Shown: in pieces, positions 8,779 through 15,418 of the stretch
Layout: every line of letters begins with the position of its first letter
Position numbering within the stretch: the stretch's first letter is position 1
DNA from: Muribaculaceae bacterium
GTDB lineage: Bacteria > Bacteroidota > Bacteroidia > Bacteroidales > Muribaculaceae
DNA: 32,126 nt
Assembly: GCA_016292745.1 (NCBI GenBank)
Contig: JAEDFO010000023.1
Coordinates: 1-32,126, forward strand
Direction of reading: 5' to 3'
The notes under the pieces: model-generated
Seen by the model: the letters and a program-made list of their open reading frames with translations, nothing else
Told to the model about the DNA's origin: nothing
Databases searched by the model: none
Translations under genes and position numbers: made by a program

Positions 8779-9810
8779 TCAGTTGAAATAAGGGATTTTA
8801 CGTCGGTTGAGAATCACATATAGAATTACCGGCACACCAATAACTGGAGTGATGGCATTGATTGGAAGCGTTCCGCTGTCGGGGAGCACGCAAATGAGCG
8901 AGCAAAGCAGAGCCACCACGGCACCGCACAGTGCGGTGATGGGAAGCAGACGGTGGTGGTTGGTGGTGTTGAGAAGCAGACGCGCCATATGTGGCACCAC
9001 AAGCCCGAGGAACCCGATGGGGCCGCAAAAAGCTGTCACGGCTGCGGTGAGTACTCCGGTGATGGCGAGCAGGGCATTGCGGGTGACCTTGACGTTCACA
9101 CCGAGGCTTTCGGCATATCGGCTTCCCAGCAGCAGTGCGTTAAGCGGCTTGGCCATCAGCATGGCAGCTATCAGAGCTGTCGCGATGGGGATTGCGAAAG
9201 CCGGCAGCTGTGAGGCCGATACGCCCGAGAAACTTCCGAGCCCCCAAATGACGTAGGAGTGCACGCCTTCTTGGGTGGCAAAGAAATTGAGAATCGAAAT
9301 TGCCGATGATGTCAGATAGCTTACGAGAATGCCGATTATGAGCAGCATGGTGTTGCTTTTCACCAGAGCGGAGAAGAAAAGCAGGATGCCCAGGATGATT
9401 GCGGCGCCAATGAATGCTCCGGCAAGAATCGAGGCATATCCCGATGCCGTAATGCCGAACATCGAGCCGAGTCCGGTGCCAATTGACAGCATTATGATGG
9501 CCACACCGAGCGATGCACCGGTTGACACGCCAAGAATCGAGGGCCCGGCAAGTGGATTGTTGAAAGTGGTTTGCAGGAGCAATCCGGCCACAGCCAGTGC
9601 TGCTCCCGCCAGAGAGGCAGTAGCCACCATTGGCAGCCGCGATTCGAGAATGATGATTTTCCAGGTGGCGCGTTGCGGCTCGCCACCACACATCACTGTC
9701 AGCACCTCGTCGATAGGAATATCGACTGTTCCCAGGACTATGTTGAGTGCTGCAGTCACAACCAAGAGCACAGCAAGCATCAGCAACGAAACTATATATC
9801 GACGGCTCAT
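8779..9810 (-). CDS. FecCD-family ABC transporter permease
   Basis: The 343-residue product is almost entirely hydrophobic, with around ten predicted helices, the usual topology of FecCD/BtuC permeases. Recognisable blocks are RLPMVATASLAGAALAVAGLLLQ near residue 54, NPLAGPSILGVSTGASLG near 85, and the cytoplasmic coupling region with CGPIGFLGLVVPHMARLL near 262. It forms the transmembrane homodimer through which an iron complex, haem or cobalamin passes. Its ATG overlaps the stop of the binding-protein gene by 4 nt (ATGA), a sign of translational coupling. The length matches the family. Confidence 0.95.
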   Translation of the reverse strand: MSRRYIVSLLMLAVLLVVTAALNIVLGTVDIPIDEVLTVMCGGEPQRATWKIIILESRLPMVATASLAGAALAVAGLLLQTTFNNPLAGPSILGVSTGASLGVAIIMLSIGTGLGSMFGITASGYASILAGAFIGAAIILGILLFFSALVKSNTMLLIIGILVSYLTSSAISILNFFATQEGVHSYVIWGLGSFSGVSASQLPAFAIPIATALIAAMLMAKPLNALLLGSRYAESLGVNVKVTRNALLAITGVLTAAVTAFCGPIGFLGLVVPHMARLLLNTTNHHRLLPITALCGAVVALLCSLICVLPDSGTLPINAITPVIGVPVILYVILNRRKIPYFN

Positions 9811-10925
9811 TGTTCTATACGGTAGAAATATCGACGGTTATATCCCGGGAGCAGCGACGGATGGAAAATCGAGATGTACTCCTCGAGCAGCATGTCGGGG
9901 TGAAACGGGAAATCGGTGAAAAACGAAGTCAATTGGGTGTCGCAAGCATAAATGCCGCCGTTCTTGAATGCATCGAAGTGGCTGTTGAGCTCGTAGATGT
10001 CGGTAATCGATTTGCGGGTGACGGGTTGGCCGAAACCTTTTACCAGCCAGAATTCGGCATCGTGGGCTATGTCGAACACCTTGGTGAAGTCGAGTTGCAG
10101 CGAGCCGGCATCGTTGTTGTCGGCCCAAGGATAGTAGGCACCGGCGTCGGCAAGAATCTGTGCCATATAGCTTTTGCCGCCCGGCACATACCAGATGCCG
10201 TTAAGTACCGTTTCGGTGATAACTTTCGGACGATGCTCCACCTTTGCTGCCATGTCGCGAAGCAGGGTGTAGTGTTGCTCTACAGAGTTGAAAATTGAGT
10301 CGGCCTGCGAAGCCTTTCCGAACAGAAGCCCGAAAAACTTCACCCATTCGGCCCGTCCGAGAGGCGATGCCTCCATATAGTCGGCACATTCGATAATCGG
10401 CACTCCGATGGTGGCCAGTGCTCCATATCCGGCATTCATGAACGGTGACAGGATTATGGCATCTGGCTGCAGCTCGATGATTTTCTCAAGCGACGGCGCT
10501 TCCGACTTGCCGCAGTCGGCAATGCTGCCATTGGCCACGGCTTTAGAAATGGTGTCGATGTTGAAGTATTGGGCATCGCACACACCGGCTATGCTTGAGT
10601 ATGAGCCGTCGTTAAGCTCGCCTATAATACCGGCGTGGACCGATGAATAAACGAGGACCTTCTGCAGCGGCACCCGCAGCACGGTAACGCCGTCGATGCG
10701 AGGCGTAGAGGGGGCTTTGCGGTCAATGAGGGCATATCGTTGCAGTATTGCGCCCGGTTTCCAGGGATTCTGGATTGTCACTAAAGTGAAATTGTCACTC
10801 TCTTCGAAACTTATAAGCTCGGCGTAGCCGGTACACGTGGAAGTGCTGTCAGATGGCTTGCCGGTCTTGCTGTTGCATGCGCAGAGCAGGCATAAAGATA
10901 ATATGAACGGAACGAAAGTCTTCAT
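9807..10925 (-). CDS. ABC transporter substrate-binding lipoprotein (iron/cobalamin family)
   Basis: The start at 10925 gives a 372-residue lipoprotein: MKTFVPFILSLCLLCAC, with a basic start, hydrophobic core and lipobox LCAC ending at Cys17. A longer reading frame continues upstream, but its extra residues are basic and low quality, so it is not used. The mature protein is a TroA/BtuF-type bilobed binding protein. VYSSVHAGIIGELN and the SIADCGKSEAPSLEKIIELQPDAIILS segment form the usual N-lobe pattern. It delivers ligand to the FecCD permease from the periplasmic face. It is the first gene of the importer operon. The ligand (iron complex, haem or B12) is undetermined, and no cobalamin riboswitch is visible upstream. 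Confidence 0.9.
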   Translation of the reverse strand: MKTFVPFILSLCLLCACNSKTGKPSDSTSTCTGYAELISFEESDNFTLVTIQNPWKPGAILQRYALIDRKAPSTPRIDGVTVLRVPLQKVLVYSSVHAGIIGELNDGSYSSIAGVCDAQYFNIDTISKAVANGSIADCGKSEAPSLEKIIELQPDAIILSPFMNAGYGALATIGVPIIECADYMEASPLGRAEWVKFFGLLFGKASQADSIFNSVEQHYTLLRDMAAKVEHRPKVITETVLNGIWYVPGGKSYMAQILADAGAYYPWADNNDAGSLQLDFTKVFDIAHDAEFWLVKGFGQPVTRKSITDIYELNSHFDAFKNGGIYACDTQLTSFFTDFPFHPDMLLEEYISIFHPSLLPGYNRRYFYRIEQ

Positions 10926-10931
10926 GATGTG

Positions 10932-10939
10932 CAAACTTA
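10932..10939 (-). promoter_or_regulatory. Putative -7 element of the ABC importer operon
   Basis: On the minus strand this reads TAAGTTTG, a match to TAnnTTTG, ending only 6 nt before the ATG at 10925. The best TTG upstream is about 16 nt away instead of 19-21. If real, transcription would start at or next to the start codon. Confidence 0.4.
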
Positions 10940-10974
10940 CTAATTTAACGCGATACAATGCGATTGATGACGAC

Positions 10975-11022
10975 AAAAAAAAGAGGCGGTGCCAAAATCG
11001 TGATGAAAAAGGCACCGCCTCT
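10975..11022 (-). terminator. Intrinsic terminator of the greA-HIT transcript
   Basis: A perfect 12-bp stem (10982-10993 with 11011-11022, AGAGGCGGTGCC) has a 17-nt loop. On the minus strand it is followed by eight T residues (10982-10975), a textbook Rho-independent terminator about 26 nt downstream of the HIT gene. Confidence 0.92.
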
Positions 11023-11047
11023 AAGCGGTAAAACGGAAATCGTAATG

Positions 11048-11443
11048 TTATTCGAACTTTGCGGCGATGGCGGCGGCAATGCGCTGCATCTCGTCGGCTG
11101 GCAGGCTGAGCTTCTCCTTGAAGAAGTTCATGTCGCTTTCCTTGTTGATTGGAATCAGGTGAATGTGGGCGTGGGGCACTTCGAGGCCCATAACAGCCAC
11201 ACCGATTCTCACGCAAGGCATTGCCTGACGCAGGGCGGCAGCCACACGTTTTGCAAATTTCCAGTATTCGGCATATTCGTCGGAATCGATGTCGAAAATA
11301 TAGTCAATCTCCTTTTTGGGGATTACCAGAGTGTGTCCCGGCGCTACTGGGTTGATGTCGAGGAAAGCAAAGAAGTTTTCGCTCTCTGCAACCTTGTAGC
11401 AAGGAATCTCGCCGGCGGCAATTTTGCTGAAGATTGTAGCCAT
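11048..11443 (-). CDS. HIT family nucleotide-binding protein (HINT-like)
   Basis: The 131-residue protein carries the histidine triad HAHIHLIP with His91, His93 and His95, and the conserved N-terminal FSKIAAGEIPCYKV and PGHTLVIPKKE blocks of HINT-type enzymes. These small cytoplasmic dimers hydrolyse nucleoside phosphoramidates and related nucleotide conjugates; the middle histidine of the triad region is the nucleophile in the family. The cellular substrate in this organism is unknown. The gene starts 6 nt after the greA stop, so it is cotranscribed with greA and ends at a strong terminator. The length is standard. Confidence 0.92.
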   Translation of the reverse strand: MATIFSKIAAGEIPCYKVAESENFFAFLDINPVAPGHTLVIPKKEIDYIFDIDSDEYAEYWKFAKRVAAALRQAMPCVRIGVAVMGLEVPHAHIHLIPINKESDMNFFKEKLSLPADEMQRIAAAIAAKFE

Positions 11444-11449
11444 ATGGTT

Positions 11450-11923
11450 TTATTCAATTGAGATGTCGACTATTTCGAACTGCATCATACCCGAAGGGAC
11501 GCGGATGTCGACCACGTCGCCCACCTTGTGGCCCATCAGGCCCTTGGCGATAGGAGTGGATGAAGCAATCTTGTGTTCCTTGATGTTGGCTTCGCTTTCG
11601 GCCACGATTGTGTACTTCATCTGCGCGCCATTATTCACGTTCTTTATAGTAACTGTGTTGAGAATCTGAACCTCATGTGTGTTAAGCTTGCTATCATCGA
11701 TGATACGAGCGTTAGCCACCAAGTCCTTCAGCTGCGAAATCTTCATTTCGAGCATTCCCTGAGCTTCCTTGGCGGCATCGTATTCAGCATTCTCCGACAA
11801 GTCACCCTTGTCGCGCGCTTCGGCAATGGCACGAGAAATTTCCGGACGCTTCACATTCTCGAGATATGCGATTTCTTCCATCTTTTTCTTGTAGCCTTCC
11901 TTGGTCATGTAACTTAGTGCCAT
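11450..11923 (-). CDS. greA: Transcription elongation factor GreA
   Basis: The 157-residue product matches GreA throughout. The N-terminal coiled coil (about 8-75) contains the tip motif ARDKGDLSENAEY (36-48), with the acidic residues Asp41 and Glu44 that coordinate Mg2+ in the RNA polymerase active site. The C-terminal FKBP-like globular domain (about 80-157) ends in VGDVVDIRVPSG and FEIVDI. GreA enters the secondary channel of RNA polymerase and stimulates transcript cleavage, rescuing backtracked complexes. A promoter lies about 195 nt upstream, leaving an unusually long and structured 5' leader. The gene is followed directly by the HIT gene. Confidence 0.96.
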   Translation of the reverse strand: MALSYMTKEGYKKKMEEIAYLENVKRPEISRAIAEARDKGDLSENAEYDAAKEAQGMLEMKISQLKDLVANARIIDDSKLNTHEVQILNTVTIKNVNNGAQMKYTIVAESEANIKEHKIASSTPIAKGLMGHKVGDVVDIRVPSGMMQFEIVDISIE

Positions 11924-12027
11924 GGTTTGTAAAACTGTTTTTTTTAATTTGTTAATTAATTAGTAAAAAAGAAAGAATCTCCACTTTTCATTAAGTCGAG
12001 ACCCCTAAAAAATAAATATTTAAAAAT

Positions 12028-12113
12028 GGGCTAATCCGAGGCTTGCCACCGCATCGCCACACTCGCCGCACTCGGCTCGGGCAGATGATTGAGCAGCCCT
12101 TGGTGCTCTTTTT
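12028..12113 (-). other. GC-rich structured segment in the greA leader (possible small RNA or attenuator)
   Basis: The 448-nt gap between greA and purB is AT-rich except for this GC-rich block, which lies between the greA promoter and its start codon. In the greA direction it can form a short hairpin (GAGCA with TGCTC, 12108-12091), a CCGAG/CTCGG pairing farther on, and a long-range GGGCT/AGCCC pairing (12099-12095 with 12032-12028) directly before a T-rich run. On the plus strand the hairpin 12091-12108 is followed by five T residues. Short reading frames cross the block but have no convincing start. I cannot match it to a known RNA family. Confidence 0.4.
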
Positions 12114-12119
12114 CCTTTG

Positions 12120-12150
12120 CAAAGGTAAATATTAATTTCAGATAAACCAA
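12120..12150 (-). promoter_or_regulatory. Bacteroidota-type promoter for greA
   Basis: On the minus strand TACCTTTG (12127-12120) is preceded, with 19-20 nt spacing, by a TTG core (12150-12147 reads TTGG). This places the greA transcript start near 12113, about 190 nt before the ATG. Confidence 0.65.
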
Positions 12151-12250
12151 TTAATTAATAAAAATTGTGTTTTTGCCGAAGATGGACTGAGTTTTGGCGA
12201 AATAATTTATCCCGGATTCGCACAATCTTTATGTAAAATGACGAAAGTTT

Positions 12251-12282
12251 TTTGCTAACACACATATATTTATGTAATTTTG
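12251..12282 (+). promoter_or_regulatory. Bacteroidota-type promoter for purB
   Basis: TTTG at 12251-12254 and TAATTTTG at 12275-12282 with a 20-nt spacer are an excellent match to the phylum consensus. The purB ATG is 90 nt downstream. This also argues against the longer reading frame that begins inside the -33 box. Confidence 0.8.
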
Positions 12283-12371
12283 CGGTGGGAAACGACGATG
12301 ATTTTCCGCGGTCTTCAAATAAGAGATTTACGATTACAACAAACTGCATCATAAAACAATTTTTATCGTTT

Positions 12372-13715
12372 ATGGATTTAACTTCATTGACAGCCATTTC
12401 GCCAATCGATGGCCGATATCGTAACAAGGTAGCGAGCCTTGACAATTATTTTTCTGAATTTGCACTAATCAGATACCGCATTAAGGTAGAGGTGGAATAT
12501 TTCATTGCCCTCGCCGAGATTCCGCTGCCGCAGCTGAGCGATGTCGACCATTCGGTGTTCGAGCCAATGCGCGACATATATCGCAACCTCAGTGTGGCCG
12601 AGGCCTCGCATATCAAGGAGATAGAAAGCGTAACCAACCACGACGTGAAGGCTGTGGAGTACTTCCTGAAGGAACGTTTTGATGGCCTTGGCCTTGCAAA
12701 ATACAAGGAATTCATTCATTTCGGCCTTACCTCGCAGGACATCAACAACACTTCGGTGCCTATGCTCATGAAAGATGCCCTGCACGATGAGGTGATTCCT
12801 CTGATTGAGAAAATCATTGCCGACCTCGATGCCAAGGCACAGCAATGGATGGACATTCCGATGCTGGCAAAAACCCATGGCCAACCTGCCTCACCTACTC
12901 GCTTGGGCAAGGAGATTGAGGTGTTTGCCTATCGTCTGAAACAGCAGTTGCAGCTGCTCGAAGCCACTCCGATTAGTGGTAAGTTTGGTGGTGCCACCGG
13001 AAATTTCAATGCCCACCGCATTGCATTCCCTACTGTCGACTGGCGCAACTTCGCCAACAGTTTCCTGAGCGAGAAACTCGGCATAGCCCGCGAACAGTGG
13101 ACCACCCAAATATCGAACTACGACAATCTGTCGGCACTCTTCGATGCACTGAAGCGCATATGCAGCATTATAATCGACCTCGACCGCGACATGTGGCAGT
13201 ATATCTCGATGGAATATTTCAAGCAGCGCATCAAGGAAGGAGAGGTGGGCTCGTCGGCAATGCCGCACAAGGTTAACCCAATCGATTTCGAGAACAGCGA
13301 GGGTAACCTCGGTCTGGCTGTGGCCATCTTGAACCACTTGTCGCAGAAGTTGCCGGTATCGCGTCTGCAGCGCGACCTCACCGACTCGACAGTGCTGCGC
13401 AATGTGGGTGTGCCCGTTGCTCACCTCGAGATAGCCATCCATAGCACACTCAAGGGATTGGGCAAACTTCTGCTCAATGAGGCTGCTATAAACCGCGATC
13501 TCGACAACATGTGGAATGTGGTAGCCGAAGCCATCCAGACCATACTCCGCCGCGAAGGATATCCAAAGCCCTACGAGACGCTCAAGGCTCTTACACGCAC
13601 CAATTCGGTTGTGAATGCCGAAAGCATTGCATCGTTCATCGATACTCTTAATGTCTCCGACTCGGTAAAGGCTGAATTGAAGGCAATTACCCCTCACGGA
13701 TACACTGGCTATTAA
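12372..13715 (+). CDS. purB: Adenylosuccinate lyase
   Basis: From the ATG at 12372 the protein is 447 residues, MDLTSLTAISPIDGRYRNK onward, the usual PurB N-terminus. It shows the three conserved regions of the fumarase/aspartase superfamily: TNHDVKAVEYF (88-98, active-site His90), KTHGQPASPT (167-176, His169) and the signature GSSAMPHKVNPIDFENSEGN (293-312) with the catalytic Ser295 on the mobile loop. PurB cleaves SAICAR to AICAR and adenylosuccinate to AMP, each releasing fumarate, in purine biosynthesis. Upstream in-frame codons are rejected because they overlap the promoter. A long hairpin follows the gene. Confidence 0.97.
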   Translation: MDLTSLTAISPIDGRYRNKVASLDNYFSEFALIRYRIKVEVEYFIALAEIPLPQLSDVDHSVFEPMRDIYRNLSVAEASHIKEIESVTNHDVKAVEYFLKERFDGLGLAKYKEFIHFGLTSQDINNTSVPMLMKDALHDEVIPLIEKIIADLDAKAQQWMDIPMLAKTHGQPASPTRLGKEIEVFAYRLKQQLQLLEATPISGKFGGATGNFNAHRIAFPTVDWRNFANSFLSEKLGIAREQWTTQISNYDNLSALFDALKRICSIIIDLDRDMWQYISMEYFKQRIKEGEVGSSAMPHKVNPIDFENSEGNLGLAVAILNHLSQKLPVSRLQRDLTDSTVLRNVGVPVAHLEIAIHSTLKGLGKLLLNEAAINRDLDNMWNVVAEAIQTILRREGYPKPYETLKALTRTNSVVNAESIASFIDTLNVSDSVKAELKAITPHGYTGY

Positions 13716-13732
13716 TGCATCGGAGTCAACAA

Positions 13733-13777
13733 CAATTATCAAGGAAGATTTTTCAAAAAAATCTTTTTTGATAATTG
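13733..13777. terminator. Long inverted repeat and terminator after purB
   Basis: A 21-bp stem (13733-13753 with 13757-13777), with only two G-U pairs and a 3-nt loop (CAA), begins 17 nt after the purB stop. The inner part ends with six T residues (13764-13769), so it can terminate plus-strand transcription. Its right arm overlaps the -33 box of the next promoter. Confidence 0.8.
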
Positions 13778-13806
13778 TTTGGAATAGAAATATTCTTATA
13801 ACTTTG
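13774..13806 (+). promoter_or_regulatory. Promoter for the pseudouridine synthase gene
   Basis: TAACTTTG at 13799-13806 follows ATTG at 13774-13777 by 21 nt, and a TTTG at 13778-13781 by 17 nt. This leaves a 5' leader of about 175 nt that is strongly AT-rich and shows nothing recognisable. The gap between purB and the next ATG is 273 nt. Confidence 0.6.
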
Positions 13807-13988
13807 CACAAGATAGTGCTCACCTCAGGCTATCCATTGTTCAAGGCATTTTTGTGGTAATACTGTCATGATAATTGAGTTTATAACAATTAGCAACATC
13901 AGAAAATTATATATTTGAGTAACCTTTATATTTAATATTACATTTAATTTAAATTTTAATTAGCCGAGAGGCAAAAAATAGAAGTTTT

Positions 13989-15323
13989 ATGGAAGATCTC
14001 GAAAAAAGAGCAAGACGCCCCAGAATAGGCGAAAAGAAACTTGATGACGAAATGTCGCAGCCTCGTTACGAAAAAGTATCGTACGACGAACCATCAGGCG
14101 ATTCGGCAGAGCGCCCAGCCCAGTCAGAACGCCCAAACAACTACCGTCAGCGTCAAGGCGGGTATAATCAGTATAACGACAACTATAACCAAGGAGGCTA
14201 CAATCGTCAAGGCGGATACAACAATCGCCAAGGTGGCTACGGCAACAATCGCCAAGGTGGCTACGACAATCAGGGAAATTATGGCAATCGTCAAGGCGGC
14301 TACAATAACCGCCAGGGTGGCTACAACAACAATCGCCAGGGTGGTTACAACAATCGCCAAGGCGGTGGCTACAACAACAATCGTCAAGGCGGCTACAACA
14401 ATCGCCAAGGCGGTTACAACAACAATCGCCAGGGCGGTTACAACAACAATCGTCAGGGTGGTGGCTACAACAATCGCCAAGGCGGTTACAACAATCGTCA
14501 AGGTGGTGGCTACAATAACCGTCAGCCACAGCAGAAGCCGCAGCAAATGCGATTCACTCCACGCCCAAAGCGTATTGAATATGAAATGCCGGCTATCGAC
14601 CCTACAGCACAGGTTCGTCTGAACAAATTCATGGCAAATGCCGGTGTGTGCTCGCGTCGTGAAGCCGATGAATTGATACAGCAAGGTCAAGTTCTCGTTA
14701 ACGGAACTCCGGTTACTGAACTCGGTACCAAGATCACCGCTACCGACACTGTAGAATATCAAGGTAAGGTGGTGACACTTGAAAGCAAGTGCTACATCCT
14801 GCTCAACAAACCGAAGGATTGCGTAACAACCAAGGATGACCCCAATGGCCGCCTTACCGTTATGGACCTCGTTAAGAATGCTTGCACCGAGCGAATCTAT
14901 CCGGTAGGACGTCTCGACCGCAACACCACCGGAGTACTCCTGCTTACTAACGACGGTGAACTGGCCTCGAAACTCACTCACCCTAAATATGTGAAGAAGA
15001 AAATTTATCACGTGTGGGTCGACAAGCCAATCTCTGAGGACGACATGCAGCACATTGCCGACGGTGTAGAACTTGAAGACGGCGAAATCCATGCCGATGC
15101 CATCAGCTACGTTTCGGAAACCGATAAGAAACAGGCCGGTATCGAAATCCACTCGGGTCGTAACCGCGTGGTACGTCGTATTTTTGAAGCACTCGGCTAT
15201 CATGTGACCAAGCTCGACCGCGTATACTTCGCAGGTCTCACCAAGAAGAACTTGCCTCGTGGCCGTTGGCGCTACCTTACTCAGGAAGAGGTGAACTACC
15301 TTAAGCAAAACTCATTCGAGTAA
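13989..15323 (+). CDS. Pseudouridine synthase, RluB/RsuA family, with a Gly/Asn/Arg/Gln-rich N-terminal tail
   Basis: The 444-residue protein has a charged start (1-52), a low-complexity region of RQGG(G)Y repeats spaced by Asn (about 53-179), an S4 RNA-binding domain (about 208-255, VRLNKFMANAGVCSRREADELI) and an RsuA/RluB catalytic domain (about 265-440). The catalytic motif GRLDRNTTG begins at 307 with Asp310 as nucleophile; the later motif SGRNRVVRRIFEALG (389-403) is also family-specific. The likely reaction is uridine-to-pseudouridine conversion in 23S rRNA (RluB-type). RluB itself is about 290 residues, so about 200 N-terminal residues are extra. A similar tail is common in Bacteroidales to my knowledge. 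The tail is Arg-rich and Tyr-rich and probably disordered, suggesting RNA binding. Confidence 0.92.
   Translation: MEDLEKRARRPRIGEKKLDDEMSQPRYEKVSYDEPSGDSAERPAQSERPNNYRQRQGGYNQYNDNYNQGGYNRQGGYNNRQGGYGNNRQGGYDNQGNYGNRQGGYNNRQGGYNNNRQGGYNNRQGGGYNNNRQGGYNNRQGGYNNNRQGGYNNNRQGGGYNNRQGGYNNRQGGGYNNRQPQQKPQQMRFTPRPKRIEYEMPAIDPTAQVRLNKFMANAGVCSRREADELIQQGQVLVNGTPVTELGTKITATDTVEYQGKVVTLESKCYILLNKPKDCVTTKDDPNGRLTVMDLVKNACTERIYPVGRLDRNTTGVLLLTNDGELASKLTHPKYVKKKIYHVWVDKPISEDDMQHIADGVELEDGEIHADAISYVSETDKKQAGIEIHSGRNRVVRRIFEALGYHVTKLDRVYFAGLTKKNLPRGRWRYLTQEEVNYLKQNSFE
14145..14525 (+). repeat. In-frame tandem repeats encoding RQGGY units
   Basis: The region encodes 14 RQGG(G)Y units separated by one to three Asn codons, with a unit of roughly 21-27 nt (CGYCARGGYGGYTACAAYAA-like). 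Codon choices vary between CGC/CGT and CAA/CAG, so units are not identical at DNA level. Such tracts change length by replication slippage and are prone to assembly errors. Confidence 0.9.
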
Positions 15324-15418
15324 GCCGAAGCATAACGATAATGATGAGCCTTGCGCCACTAATCACGGCAACAGGCTCATTGCAATTTAGCAACAAAGCA
15401 AAACAACATATTATTGAC

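Noticed and set aside
10926..11216. N-terminal extension of the binding protein to 469 residues
   Set aside because: The extra part is basic, lies across the terminator and the HIT gene, and precedes a textbook lipoprotein signal at 10925.
12252..12371. Longer purB start beginning at a TTG
   Set aside because: It starts within the promoter -33 box; the ATG at 12372 gives the standard N-terminus MDLTSLTAISPIDGRYR.
14145..14525. Regularly spaced short repeats that could suggest a CRISPR array
   Set aside because: The repeats are in frame, about 21-27 nt, without unique spacers, and encode RQGGY units within a complete pseudouridine synthase gene.
13987..14529. Cysteine- and histidine-rich minus-strand reading frame
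   Set aside because: It is the complement of the Gly/Asn/Arg/Gln repeat codons; the cysteines are an artefact of that composition, and the real gene is on the plus strand.
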